NCBI RefSeq assembly: GCF_000169175.1
Contig: NZ_AAWS01000010.1
Location: 62,001 to 126,000, forward strand
Reading direction: 5' to 3'
DNA length: 64,000 nt
Origin: Microscilla marina ATCC 23134
GTDB taxonomy: Bacteria; Bacteroidota; Bacteroidia; Cytophagales; Microscillaceae
Shown: positions 8,347 to 17,086 of the stretch, one piece after another
Layout of the letters: each line of letters starts with the position of its first letter
Position numbering within the stretch: position 1 is the first letter of the stretch
The notes under the pieces: model-generated
Told to the model about the DNA's origin: nothing
Databases searched by the model: none
The model's input: the letters and a program-made list of their open reading frames with translations, nothing else
Program-made: the position numbers and the translations under genes

Positions 8347-11300
8347 TTCCCAGATAAATTTTGAATGTGGTTCCTTGATTCAATTTACTTGTTACTTCTA
8401 TGAATCCACGATGGGATTCAACGATGGATTTTAGTATGTATAAACCTATACCTTTTCCTTCAACGTGGACATGTAAACGTTTGAATAGTCCAAATAGTTT
8501 GTCTTTCGATTTGCTTAAATCTATGCCTAAACCGTTGTCTTTTACCATGAGACATACTTGCCCATTATGCATAGTTGTACGTATTCTAATAGAAAGTGGA
8601 CGATGAGCATCGCGGTATTTAATGGCATTGGTTAGTAAGTTTTGCATAATACTTTTGAGATGAAATAAAGGGTACTCTACCGACGGAGCGGCAGAAAAAT
8701 CAGTGGTAATAGAGGCTTTTGCTTCCACAATTTGGGTTTCTAGGCTGGCTTTAACGTTGGCAAATAGTGCTTCAAAGCCAATAGACTCTTTTTGCATACC
8801 CATTTCCTGTTTAAGCGCAATTACTTCATTAAGGTTATTGAGGGTGTTTTGCATACGCACGACTGATAACTGCATCCTCTCGAAAACATCAAGGTTGTCT
8901 TCCTTTATTCCTTGAGCTTCCTCTATGAGCATCATTAATCCCTGTAGGTTTGCCAAAGGAGCCTTTAGATCATGCGAAGCTACATAGGTGAGCTCTTCCA
9001 GCTCTTTGTTCACTTTTTCCAATTGATTTTTCTTTCGGAGTAGTTCCTTTTCTACCTTTTTTCTATCACTAATGTCGGCAAATACATTGCATATAGCTGG
9101 TTGCCCTTTATACTCGATAGAAATACCTGAAATAAGGCAGTATTTGATATTATTTTTGAGGGTAACTATTTTCTCCTCTACTGGTGGTACATAGCTCCCT
9201 TTTTTAGCGTACAACTCTTTTATTCTCTCCGAAGCCACCTGCAGCGAGTCAGGGTGCAAAATATTTTGGATAGGTAAGTTCAATAGTTGGTCTTGGTGAC
9301 TGGCTTCAAGGGTTTGTTTACTGAATGGATTAGCATAAATAATTTTACCTTTTGCATGTAGTACAATGCCTATGGGAGCCGATTCGGTAAGCGAGCGGTA
9401 ACGCTCTTCGCTTTCTCGTAAATCTTTTTCCTTGATTTGCTTTTCTATGAGGTTTCCTATCCAGCGTGCCAATAGGTTGATAAACTCTCCAGCTACACTT
9501 GGGTAACCTGTATGAGCCTGAGTGCTGGTAATACATAGTGATCCGTATTTTTTGCCAAATACGTGAATAACTGTGCCTATGTATGACAAAACCTGGCTGT
9601 TTTTAGGTTTTATAGTCGCCCATTTTTTATCTTGAGTATTGGCAACCATTAATACATCATCTTTGCCTAGGGTGACTTTACACAACGTATCTGCTAAAGG
9701 AATAACCGTACCTGCTGGCATTTGATCTTGGGTGCTGTAACTATTGAGTACTATGAAATTTTCTTGGTTGACTGAGCTTACCATTCCAGTTTCAGCATTA
9801 AAAAATGTAGTGGTAAGCTTGAGCGCATTTTGTAGCTGTAAATCTATTTCCTCAGAGGCATTGCTGGTAATTTGATAGAGAAGTTGCATGTGCGCCTGGC
9901 GATCCATCAGAGATTTCTGTGCTTGTTTTTGCTCACTAATGTCTTGCATAATAGCCATGATGTGGGTTCCATCTGCTTTATTGATGATATTAGTGGATAT
10001 AGAGATAACCCTTTGCGCCCCGCCTTTTTGTTCTATTATCCAAGACTCATTGCTAAGGTTATGGCCCTTCATTAGTTGCTCCATTCTTACACTTCCACTT
10101 ATGTGAGTATGGGTAGCGTCAGGCAAGATAGTTTGGTACCAACCCAAAGTATTGATTTCCTTTAGCGTGTATCCGGTTATTTTTTCCATTTGCTGATTCC
10201 ACACTGTAAATCTTATATAAGGATATTGACTGGTTTGATGAAATACAGAGATACCTTCAGCAGCATATTGTATGATAGAGTCTACAAACTGTTTTTCTTT
10301 GATCAATTCTAGTTTATTTTGCACATTCTCGGTAATGTCATGCACAGTAGCAAGCAAGTAATTCGTATTATCAATGTACAGCGGATTAGAGTAGGCTTCT
10401 ACATGTTTGACAAGCCCTGTTTTGGTGAGGTGCTTAAATTGGAACTTGTTTTTTTGTTGGTGTTTGGCTTGTTGCAATGATTTTACTACTCCTTTTTGAT
10501 CCAGTAGGTTCAAGTCAGAGATTTTTAGTTGTACAAGTTCGTCGTAACTATAGCCATAAAATGCTTCGGCTGCCTGGTTAGCATCTACAATTTTGCTGGT
10601 ATCAGGGTGAATTAAAAGCTTAACGGCTTTATCTTCTTTAAAATATTGACGAAAACGTTGTTCACTTTCCTTAAGTTTTACCTCTGATTGTATTCGGTTC
10701 ATTTCGGCACCAATGCGCGTGGCAAATAATTCAAACAAAGAGGATGTATAAGAAGCATTGTCAATCGCTTGTTTGTACAAGGCAATGATAATACCCAGAC
10801 TTTTGCCCTCAGAGTCAAAAATAGGAGTTCCCAGATAGCCCTCTACGCTCATTTCTGTCAGCATTTTATCTTCAGGAAATAGTTCTGCTACATTTTGTGG
10901 GTATACACAAGTGCTTTGTCCGGTTACATTGGCACAAGGGGTACCTTGCAAAACATAACAAAAGTTAGGAATTAGTTGATTGGTAGTACTAATTGTGATT
11001 GTTTGTATTTTCTGGTCTTGTGGTATGTTTTTTCCAATTACTACAAAATCAGCTGCTATTACCTGGCAAAGGCTTTGGGCAATTTGGTTGAAGTACGCCT
11101 GCCCTTTTTTATGTGCCGAATGATTGACAATGTCTTTGATGGCTTGTTCTCGTTTTTTTAAAATCTCATGAGCACTATTGTGTTGCTTTTCTTGGCTGAT
11201 TAATCCAAACAATTTGGGGGAGGTGCTTTGGCCAGGGCGTAGTTCAAACACATCTTTAACCCAGATGGGAGGTTGGTTGGCTGGGCAAACCCTGTACTGA

Positions 11301-11554
11301 ATTGTTTGAACGCCCCCTTTCTGCGTAGCTTGCTCATAGTATTGTTGTACAAACTGCAGGTCTTCCGGGTGTATACATTCCCAAAAGTTTGTGAGTTTTT
11401 TTGAAGTAAGTTGTGGTAATAAGGTAATGACCGACTGACTGACATATTTGAGGCTTAAGGGAGCAATAGTAGCCTCCCAAAAAATGGGTGTACTTTGGAC
11501 AGGTGTATTTTGAGAGAAAGACGTATGTAGGGGGGTATTTTTCATAAAATTCAT
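8339..11554 (-). CDS. Multi-PAS/GAF sensor histidine kinase
   Basis: A 1071-residue soluble hybrid-free histidine kinase; no membrane helix is seen. In order it appears to hold an N-terminal PAS-like domain (about 30-135), a GAF domain (about 145-290), PAS (about 300-415, KIVDANQAAEAFYGYSYDEL), PAS (about 425-545, with WNQQMEKITGYTL), GAF (about 560-710), PAS (about 720-830), a HisKA dimerisation domain with the phospho-acceptor His861 in VASHDLKAPLAN, and a HATPase domain (N box NLLTNAIKYRDA, G boxes DNGLGIDLS and GKGIGLYI). DLKAPL kinases of this type are common in Bacteroidota. It overlaps the downstream response regulator by 8 bp. The start could also be the second ATG three codons on. 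Confidence 0.92.
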   Translation of the reverse strand: MNFMKNTPLHTSFSQNTPVQSTPIFWEATIAPLSLKYVSQSVITLLPQLTSKKLTNFWECIHPEDLQFVQQYYEQATQKGGVQTIQYRVCPANQPPIWVKDVFELRPGQSTSPKLFGLISQEKQHNSAHEILKKREQAIKDIVNHSAHKKGQAYFNQIAQSLCQVIAADFVVIGKNIPQDQKIQTITISTTNQLIPNFCYVLQGTPCANVTGQSTCVYPQNVAELFPEDKMLTEMSVEGYLGTPIFDSEGKSLGIIIALYKQAIDNASYTSSLFELFATRIGAEMNRIQSEVKLKESEQRFRQYFKEDKAVKLLIHPDTSKIVDANQAAEAFYGYSYDELVQLKISDLNLLDQKGVVKSLQQAKHQQKNKFQFKHLTKTGLVKHVEAYSNPLYIDNTNYLLATVHDITENVQNKLELIKEKQFVDSIIQYAAEGISVFHQTSQYPYIRFTVWNQQMEKITGYTLKEINTLGWYQTILPDATHTHISGSVRMEQLMKGHNLSNESWIIEQKGGAQRVISISTNIINKADGTHIMAIMQDISEQKQAQKSLMDRQAHMQLLYQITSNASEEIDLQLQNALKLTTTFFNAETGMVSSVNQENFIVLNSYSTQDQMPAGTVIPLADTLCKVTLGKDDVLMVANTQDKKWATIKPKNSQVLSYIGTVIHVFGKKYGSLCITSTQAHTGYPSVAGEFINLLARWIGNLIEKQIKEKDLRESEERYRSLTESAPIGIVLHAKGKIIYANPFSKQTLEASHQDQLLNLPIQNILHPDSLQVASERIKELYAKKGSYVPPVEEKIVTLKNNIKYCLISGISIEYKGQPAICNVFADISDRKKVEKELLRKKNQLEKVNKELEELTYVASHDLKAPLANLQGLMMLIEEAQGIKEDNLDVFERMQLSVVRMQNTLNNLNEVIALKQEMGMQKESIGFEALFANVKASLETQIVEAKASITTDFSAAPSVEYPLFHLKSIMQNLLTNAIKYRDAHRPLSIRIRTTMHNGQVCLMVKDNGLGIDLSKSKDKLFGLFKRLHVHVEGKGIGLYILKSIVESHRGFIEVTSKLNQGTTFKIYLGNE

Positions 11555-11857
11555 ATTGGCTAAGTAAGAAACATTTGCTTATATGATGGTAGTATGATCA
11601 AAAAAACGTGACAACTGGAGCACTCATTTATACTTTCAATAAAAATGTACAAAACACTACAATGGATAATAGAGCCAGTCAGATTACTATCCAAACAACG
11701 TGATACTTTGGATTTAGGTTATTTCTTATCATACATCAATTTTTGGTAAAGATAAACCCTTTACTTTTGTATTAAATAAAGTTTAAGTCAGTAAGTGTTT
11801 GGTTATAAGCTGCTTACTACGACCTGACCCATTTTTTAATATAAATGTAATAAGCTC
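11555..11857. other. Divergent promoter region (303 bp)
   Basis: The spacer between the minus-strand kinase and the plus-strand DJ-1-like gene. It is AT-rich. Apart from a likely promoter at 11742-11769 for the rightward gene I see no repeat or gene in it. Confidence 0.6.
11742..11769 (+). promoter_or_regulatory. Likely Bacteroidota-type promoter for the DJ-1-like gene
   Basis: TTTG at 11742-11745 is followed after 16 bases by TACTTTTG at 11762-11769, an exact match to the TAnnTTTG -7 box. Transcription would begin near 11776, about 80 bases before the ATG at 11858. Spacing is slightly short against the described range. Confidence 0.42.
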
Positions 11858-12538
11858 ATGAAAAAGTTGTTATTTGTACTTACAAGCCACGACGAACTAG
11901 GGAATACTGGAGAGAAAACCGGATTTTGGATAGAAGAATTTGCCAGCCCTTATTATTTGTTGCAAGATAAAGGTTTTACGATTGATGTAGCTTCACCAAA
12001 AGGAGGACAAGTCCCTGTTGATCCTAAGAGCGCCTCGGCAGATTTTATGACGCCTGCTACTGAACGTTATAATAACGATGCAGCTACCCAAGAGGTATTA
12101 AGCAAAACCCTGAAGTTGGCAGACATCAATCAAGATGGATACGATGCCGTATTTTACCCTGGTGGGCATGGTCCTTTATGGGACTTGGCAGAAGATAAGG
12201 ATTCTATTGCGTTGATTGAAAAGTTTTACCAGAACAATAAACCCGTCGCAGCTGTTTGTCACGCCCCAGCGGTGTTCAAACACACCAAAGCAGCCGATGG
12301 AAGTCCCTTGGTAAAAGGCAAGCAAGTAACGGGCTTTACCAATTCAGAAGAAGATGCAGTACAACTCACCGATGTGGTACCGTTTCTGGTAGAAAACATG
12401 CTCAAAGAAAATGGAGGAGTTTACTCTAAAGCGGAAGATTGGAGCCCTTATGCAATCACTGACGGTTTGTTGATTACAGGGCAAAACCCGGCTTCTTCGG
12501 AGTTGGTGGCAGAGAAACTACTAGAAGTTTTGAACTAA
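11858..12538 (+). CDS. DJ-1/PfpI superfamily protein (Hsp31-like)
   Basis: A 226-residue class I glutamine-amidotransferase-like protein. The nucleophile elbow AVCHAPAVF (Cys about residue 137) and its partner region YPGGHGPLWDLAED (about 101) are the hallmarks of the Hsp31/glyoxalase III branch; the acid Glu is likely in HDELGNTGEKTGFWIEE near residue 18. Members remove methylglyoxal (to lactate, without glutathione), act as chaperones, or repair glycated groups; which applies here cannot be told from sequence. The protein has no signal peptide, so it is cytoplasmic. It is a single transcription unit with a probable promoter at 11742 and a terminator at 12547. Confidence 0.88.
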   Translation: MKKLLFVLTSHDELGNTGEKTGFWIEEFASPYYLLQDKGFTIDVASPKGGQVPVDPKSASADFMTPATERYNNDAATQEVLSKTLKLADINQDGYDAVFYPGGHGPLWDLAEDKDSIALIEKFYQNNKPVAAVCHAPAVFKHTKAADGSPLVKGKQVTGFTNSEEDAVQLTDVVPFLVENMLKENGGVYSKAEDWSPYAITDGLLITGQNPASSELVAEKLLEVLN

Positions 12539-12546
12539 AGTAAGGC

Positions 12547-12585
12547 AAAGGCAAGTTGTTTTTTCGTGGCAACTTGCCTTTATTA
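12547..12585 (+). terminator. Rho-independent terminator after the DJ-1-like gene
   Basis: A perfect 12-bp stem (AAAGGCAAGTTG, 12547-12558, against 12570-12581) with an 11-base loop, eight bases after the stop codon. The T-run is short (TTTATTAT). Confidence 0.75.
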
Positions 12586-12589
12586 TATC

Positions 12590-12751
12590 GAGCTTGTTTA
12601 AGGTTTCTTCAAATGATTCAAAACTAGTTTTTTGATTACATGCTTTGTTGTGTAAATACTCATTTAGCTCTGCTAAACTCCGTTTTACACGCCTCGCCTG
12701 AAAATCAAAAATTAAATTTTTGCTATCAAAGCATAAACCGTAAACAAGTTC
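12590..12751. mobile_element. MITE-like element with GAGCTTGTTTAA ends, copy 1 (162 bp)
   Basis: The left end GAGCTTGTTTAAGGTTT matches the reverse complement of the right end (GAACTTGTTTACGGTTT) at 15 of 17 bases. ATC flanks both ends as a 3-bp direct repeat. There is no coding capacity. A second, shorter element with the same ends and a 3-bp direct repeat (TTA) lies at 26032-26130. Ends and duplication size suggest mobilisation in trans by an IS5-like or related transposase, which is inference. Confidence 0.72.
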
Positions 12752-12794
12752 ATCTTTTAAAGTCTAACTGTCAACTTTTACTCATCTCATTTAT

Positions 12795-13163
12795 ATGAAA
12801 ACAGTATTACTCATTGCGCGAATTTTACTAGGCGTATTCATTACCTATGGTGGGATTAATCACTTCTTAAACCCTGCCCTGTATGCTCCTTTCATTCCTG
12901 ATTTTTTGCCCGAAGCATTGGTAAACTACGGATCAGGTATATTAGAAATTATATTAGGAGTTGGCTTATTTGTTCCGGGTTATAAACAGTGGGCAGCCTT
13001 TGGTATATTTCTTCTAATGATTGCTTTTTTGCCCCTGCATGTCATAGATGTTTTTGCGGCAAATCCTGCCGTTGGTAGCAAGTCGGCTGCTTATATTCGT
13101 TTGCCAGTGCAGTTTGTCTTTATTGCCTGGGCTTGGTGGGTATGGAAAGATACTAAAAAGTAA
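12795..13163 (+). CDS. DoxX-family membrane protein
   Basis: A 122-residue protein with four membrane helices (about 3-23, 43-63, 68-88 and 101-117). The start MKTVLLIARILLGVFITYGGINHFLNP and the helix pair YGSGILEIILGVGLFVPGYK match the small DoxX/MauE-like quinol-type membrane proteins. The biochemical role of stand-alone members is unsettled (redox or transport at the membrane). It is a single gene: a MITE-like element lies upstream and its stop codon is already within the stem of its terminator. Confidence 0.8.
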   Translation: MKTVLLIARILLGVFITYGGINHFLNPALYAPFIPDFLPEALVNYGSGILEIILGVGLFVPGYKQWAAFGIFLLMIAFLPLHVIDVFAANPAVGSKSAAYIRLPVQFVFIAWAWWVWKDTKK

Positions 13164-13210
13164 AACTCAATAAGCCAATTGGCTTATTGGCTTATTGAGT
13201 TTTACTTTTT
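13155..13210. terminator. Terminator with 22-bp perfect stem, overlapping the DoxX stop
   Basis: 13155-13176 is the exact reverse complement of 13189-13210, with a 12-base loop that itself repeats GGCTTATT. The stem begins inside the last codons of the DoxX gene and has A- and T-runs at its two sides, so it can work in both directions, including for the minus-strand reading frame that ends at 13234. Confidence 0.85.
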
Positions 13211-13233
13211 ATGTTAGTAGTGCTATTGCTGAT

Positions 13234-13530
13234 TTACTTCTGTTTAGGTAAAATCACTTTTTGCCCTTCAGGAATAGGCGATTTGTATGCATTACCTTTG
13301 GGCGTTTTCATAAAGTCAGCTTTGGCGGCTTTCAATAACCTGGCATTAGTGAGTAAACCAATCCCCGTAAGGGTCAATACTTTGGTGGCAACTTGTGCTC
13401 CAGACTTGTTGCGATTGTATCGATGTACGCCCATAATCAGGATTACTTGATGCTTAGTACTGGTAGCAATGACCAACCCTTTGGCTACTTGTTTTTCAGG
13501 GGTAAAACCAACAATGTAGCCATATAACAA
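13234..13530 (-). CDS. Possible small protein, start uncertain
   Basis: A 98-codon frame directly downstream (18 bases) of the NagZ-like fusion gene on the same strand. The residues look like real protein (VAKGLVIATSTKHQVILIMG, then KGNAYKSPIPEGQKVILPK) with beta-strand patterns and many Lys. There is no in-frame ATG; the frame would start at TTG 13530 or at ATT/GTT codons a few positions upstream, and it opens only after a stop at 13549-13551. It could be a translationally coupled gene with a non-ATG start, or the remnant of a longer gene whose front is lost. I know no family for it. Confidence 0.35.
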   Translation of the reverse strand: MLYGYIVGFTPEKQVAKGLVIATSTKHQVILIMGVHRYNRNKSGAQVATKVLTLTGIGLLTNARLLKAAKADFMKTPKGNAYKSPIPEGQKVILPKQK

Positions 13531-13548
13531 TTGAACAATGGTCGTTAT

Positions 13549-16533
13549 TTAATTACTCTTTTTCTGCACAATTGCCCTAAACACCTGGTCTAACAATTTG
13601 TGTCGGGTATGGTTTATAATCAACTTTTTGTTCTCTGCCGAAGGGTAAATACGGTTGGATAAAAACACTACCAATACCTCCTCTTTGGGGTCTGCCCACA
13701 CCACACAACCCGTAAAGCCAGAGTGCCCATAAGAAGCTTGTGAAAACAGGCTGGGCGTATACGAGTAGGGTTTTTCTGGTTTTTTGTCCCAGCCCAACCC
13801 TCGGCGGTTCCCCGCAAAATGTGCCCGGGTAAAAGTATCAATGGTGGCAGCTTCAAAGTAGCGAATGCCCCCATATTCGCCCTTTTGCAAGTGCATTTGT
13901 AAATACTTGGCAAGGTCATTTACATTAGAAAACAGCCCTGCGTGTCCCGCAACCCCTCCGTGCATGGCGGCACCTTGGTCGTGCACCGTACCTCGTATAA
14001 TTTTTCGTCTAAAATAGCGGTCATATTCGGTAGGTACCAATCGAGCAGGCTTAAACCTTTGCAAAGGGGTATAGCCTAGAGTGCTCACTCCCAAGGTCTT
14101 GTATAAGTGTTGGTGCAGGTGTTTTTCTATAGGTTGCTTAAGTTGGTGCTCGGCAAGGCGCTTGAGCGTATAAAAACTCAAATCACTATAAGTATAGTCA
14201 TAGCTTGCGGTATCATTTTTCTTTTTACGTAGTTTGGTATCAATGCTCCATTTCCAAAGGCTATCTTCGAGGCTTGCCTTGCCATAAATTCCCTGGGCTA
14301 CCTGCAAAGGAAAAGCAGGGCTTTTGCGGTAACGATAATAGGTAGGACTCAATGTTTTGGTATGGGTAAGAGTACGTTTCCAGTAAGGCAAATAAGGCAA
14401 CAAGCCTGCCTGGTGGGTCAATACTTCACGTACAGTCATTTGGTCTTTATTCGTGTTTTTTAGTTCTTTTAGATACTGTACTACCTTGGCATCCAGTTTT
14501 AGCGAGTCTTTTTCGTACAAGCACATAATAGCAGGCAAAGTACCCGCTACTTTAGTGATAGAGGCAATGTCGTAAATAGATTCCAGGGTGATTTTTACCC
14601 GACGAGCGTAAGTCTGATGCCCGTAAGCTTTGTGCCACACTACTTTACCTTTGCGTGCAACTATTACTTGACAACCCGGCATTTCGCCTTTTTTGATGGC
14701 TTTTGTAAGCAAGACATCTATTTTTCTTAAAGAGTCTTTATTCATTTGTACTTCTGCCGGAATGCCATACGCGAGTCTCTTAAGGCTTTGGGTAGTTACA
14801 CCAGCCCCTTCTTTGAGCAATTTACCCGCCGATACAGGCAAACGTCCATTGACCCCAAATGCCCCAAACAACATTTGAGGCACCAGGCTTCTTGTAATTT
14901 TGTTGTCTTCGTAGGCACAAGTCAAGTACTCAGACTTTTCGAAGTGTTGCAAGCTATAGGCGGTGCCCAACACGTTAATGATCACCTTGGTGTGTCGTTC
15001 TAACTGCTTGATAAAGTCTATGGCATTTTTGTTTAGCCCATATTTACCCCGATTGCCGTGCTTACGCAAATCGTGGATGCTGACAATGACCACTTTGTGT
15101 TTTTTCGCTTTATTGAGCACCACATTGTAGTTCCATTTGCGGGCTTTCAAAGCATTGATGTGAAAATGGGTAAAGGAAGCGTAGTTATTTAATATTTGTT
15201 CCATATCGGTTTTGCGGCTTTTGCCAATATTTACTGAGGCAAAAGTGAGGGTGTCTAAACGACGAAAAGGGAGTAGACGATCTTTGTTTTTGACTATGGT
15301 CAAGGCCTTTTGATACAACTTGCGTTGCAATGCCTTGGCAGCAGGTGAGCGCAAATCGCGGTACAGATTTTTCAGCGAAAGCGGGGCAGGTTTTTTATTG
15401 AGCTTAAGTGAGTATTTAAAAGCCAGCACTTTTTTTACCTTTTGGTCTATAGCGGTTTGGCTTATTTTCTTTTGCAAAATTCCTTTTTGAATTACTTCAA
15501 TGGCTTTTTTTACATTCTCAGGAGCGAGCAATACATCATTGCCTGCAATGAGCGCCTGAAGGTCTACCTCGCCGGGCTTGTAAAAATTAGTAACTGCCTT
15601 CATGTTCAAAGCATCGGTAAAAATAAGCCCTTGGTAGCCCAGTTTTTCTTTCAATAATTTAGTTACTACATTTTTAGAGAGCGTAGTAGGGCGGTTTTGT
15701 GCCGAATCGTAAGCGGGTAAATTCAAGTGAGCCACCATCATGCTTTTTACTCCATGTTTGATCAAAGCCTTGAAAGGATATAATTCTATGCTATCTAGGC
15801 GATTGGTGTCATGTTTGATCACTGGCAGGGCAAAATGGGAGTCGGTACCTGTATCGCCGTGCCCCGGAAAATGTTTGGCGTTTGCCTGAATACCATTGTC
15901 TTGCAGCCCTTTCATATAAGCCACTCCTTTGCGAGCTACTGTTTCGCGGTTTTCGCTAAACGACCGGTAACCAATCACAGGGTTTTTGGGGTTAATGTTT
16001 ACATCTACCACTGGCGCAAAGTTGATATGAGTACCAAGGCGTTTCATCTGTTGGGCTATTTGTGCCCCCATCTGATAAATAAGCGTATCTTCTTGAATAG
16101 CCCCCAGTGTCATTTGAAAAGGAAAACTCATCATATTTTTGAGGCGCATGCCCAGCCCCCATTCGGCATCCATTGCCACCATCAAAGGTGTTTTGGCCTG
16201 TTTCTGAAAGTAATTAGTCCAGGTAAGTTGCTTATGAGCATAACCCCGCATAAAAATAACTCCACCAACGTGTTGTTGCCTGATCAGCTTTGCCACACTT
16301 ACTTTGTGGGTGTCAATGAGCGTGGTATTGGCTGCCACCATAAACAATTGCCCCAAACGCTCTTTAGGGGTAAGCTTGTTAAAAACACTGTCTACCCATT
16401 TTTTTTGCATCACATCTACAGGCAGCGTGCGGGTAGTGTGTTTGCCAGCACCATTGCCACAATACCAAAACAGGGGCAAGGCACATATTAGACATAAGGT
16501 AGGAAACAGTCGGTTTTTTTTGTTTTTTGACAT
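13549..16533 (-). CDS. NagZ-like GH3 beta-N-acetylhexosaminidase fused to a serine beta-lactamase-like domain
   Basis: A 994-residue two-enzyme fusion. The N-terminus (LCLICALPLFWYCGNG) reads as a lipoprotein signal, placing it at the cell envelope. Residues about 45-390 are a glycoside hydrolase family 3 domain with AMDAEWGLGMRL, GYRSFSENRE and the NagZ-type catalytic loop KHFPGHGDTGTDSH (His/Asp acid-base pair); the next 200 residues resemble the GH3 C-terminal domain. Residues about 600-985 are a class C beta-lactamase/transpeptidase-like fold with Ser658-x-x-Lys661 (SITK), the Tyr motif YSDL and HSGFTG in place of KTG. Together they fit cleavage of peptidoglycan amino sugars plus a D-Ala-peptide or ester hydrolysis. 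Such fusions occur in several Bacteroidota. Confidence 0.88.
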   Translation of the reverse strand: MSKNKKNRLFPTLCLICALPLFWYCGNGAGKHTTRTLPVDVMQKKWVDSVFNKLTPKERLGQLFMVAANTTLIDTHKVSVAKLIRQQHVGGVIFMRGYAHKQLTWTNYFQKQAKTPLMVAMDAEWGLGMRLKNMMSFPFQMTLGAIQEDTLIYQMGAQIAQQMKRLGTHINFAPVVDVNINPKNPVIGYRSFSENRETVARKGVAYMKGLQDNGIQANAKHFPGHGDTGTDSHFALPVIKHDTNRLDSIELYPFKALIKHGVKSMMVAHLNLPAYDSAQNRPTTLSKNVVTKLLKEKLGYQGLIFTDALNMKAVTNFYKPGEVDLQALIAGNDVLLAPENVKKAIEVIQKGILQKKISQTAIDQKVKKVLAFKYSLKLNKKPAPLSLKNLYRDLRSPAAKALQRKLYQKALTIVKNKDRLLPFRRLDTLTFASVNIGKSRKTDMEQILNNYASFTHFHINALKARKWNYNVVLNKAKKHKVVIVSIHDLRKHGNRGKYGLNKNAIDFIKQLERHTKVIINVLGTAYSLQHFEKSEYLTCAYEDNKITRSLVPQMLFGAFGVNGRLPVSAGKLLKEGAGVTTQSLKRLAYGIPAEVQMNKDSLRKIDVLLTKAIKKGEMPGCQVIVARKGKVVWHKAYGHQTYARRVKITLESIYDIASITKVAGTLPAIMCLYEKDSLKLDAKVVQYLKELKNTNKDQMTVREVLTHQAGLLPYLPYWKRTLTHTKTLSPTYYRYRKSPAFPLQVAQGIYGKASLEDSLWKWSIDTKLRKKKNDTASYDYTYSDLSFYTLKRLAEHQLKQPIEKHLHQHLYKTLGVSTLGYTPLQRFKPARLVPTEYDRYFRRKIIRGTVHDQGAAMHGGVAGHAGLFSNVNDLAKYLQMHLQKGEYGGIRYFEAATIDTFTRAHFAGNRRGLGWDKKPEKPYSYTPSLFSQASYGHSGFTGCVVWADPKEEVLVVFLSNRIYPSAENKKLIINHTRHKLLDQVFRAIVQKKSN

Positions 16534-17086
16534 TGATATAGGTTTCTGAGCTCAAACCCTGCCAGGCTTGAGGGGCTTGTTTGAAAAATCAACTTTAGTA
16601 ATAAGCAAGATAGCAAGTAATTGTGAATTACATAGTTAGCGAGGTATATAACTCAAAAACTAATCAAGACATTTATGTAAAATAAATGATATGGATTTTA
16701 TACGAAAAAAGCCTGAAATGAAAGGTTTTATCGTGCTATACAGGTATATTTGTGTTTTATAAGCAAAGAATAATGAAACGTTTATTTGAGGGTAACCACA
16801 GATAAGGTTTGCTTTTGACTGAATATACCCTTTGTTAAATCAACAGATTATAGTGGTTTTATGTATGAATAATTGGTGAGTGAGTTGTTGTAATACCTCA
16901 TTGATTTTCAATGCTAAACAAAGCGTATTTTTATTTGAATTGATTTTTAACTAACAAATTCATAACCCACTGAAAATAAGTATACTATAGATTTGTTGGT
17001 TACCTGTGGAACAGGGCGTAGCAGCGGTATCTAAAGACTTGCCCCTGTTTCCACGGTTTTAATCCCCTGTAATTAACTTGAATATT
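16534..17086. other. Intergenic region (553 bp) with a repeat motif
   Basis: Divergent spacer between the fusion enzyme and the DUF4157 gene. It is AT-rich and holds no convincing gene. Its right part has the hairpin-flanked motif at 16948-17002 and, at 17004-17056, a GC-richer stretch in which CCTGTGGAACAGGG and CCCCTGTTTCCACGG are imperfect inverted copies. Confidence 0.6.
16948..17002. repeat. Recurring spacer motif TGAAAATAAGTATACTATAG, copy 1, in a hairpin
   Basis: The core lies at 16971-16990, 97 bases before the DUF4157 start. It is framed by TAACTAACAAAT (16948-16959) and ATTTGTTGGTTA (16991-17002), inverted copies with one mismatch. Nearly the same 20-base core recurs at 18909-18928 and 38077-38096, each time before a plus-strand gene. 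Confidence 0.65.

Noticed and set aside
13211-13450. A plus-strand frame after the DoxX gene beginning MLVVLLLIYFCLG
   Set aside because: It is antisense to a better minus-strand frame and starts in the terminator stem; it looks like a shadow.
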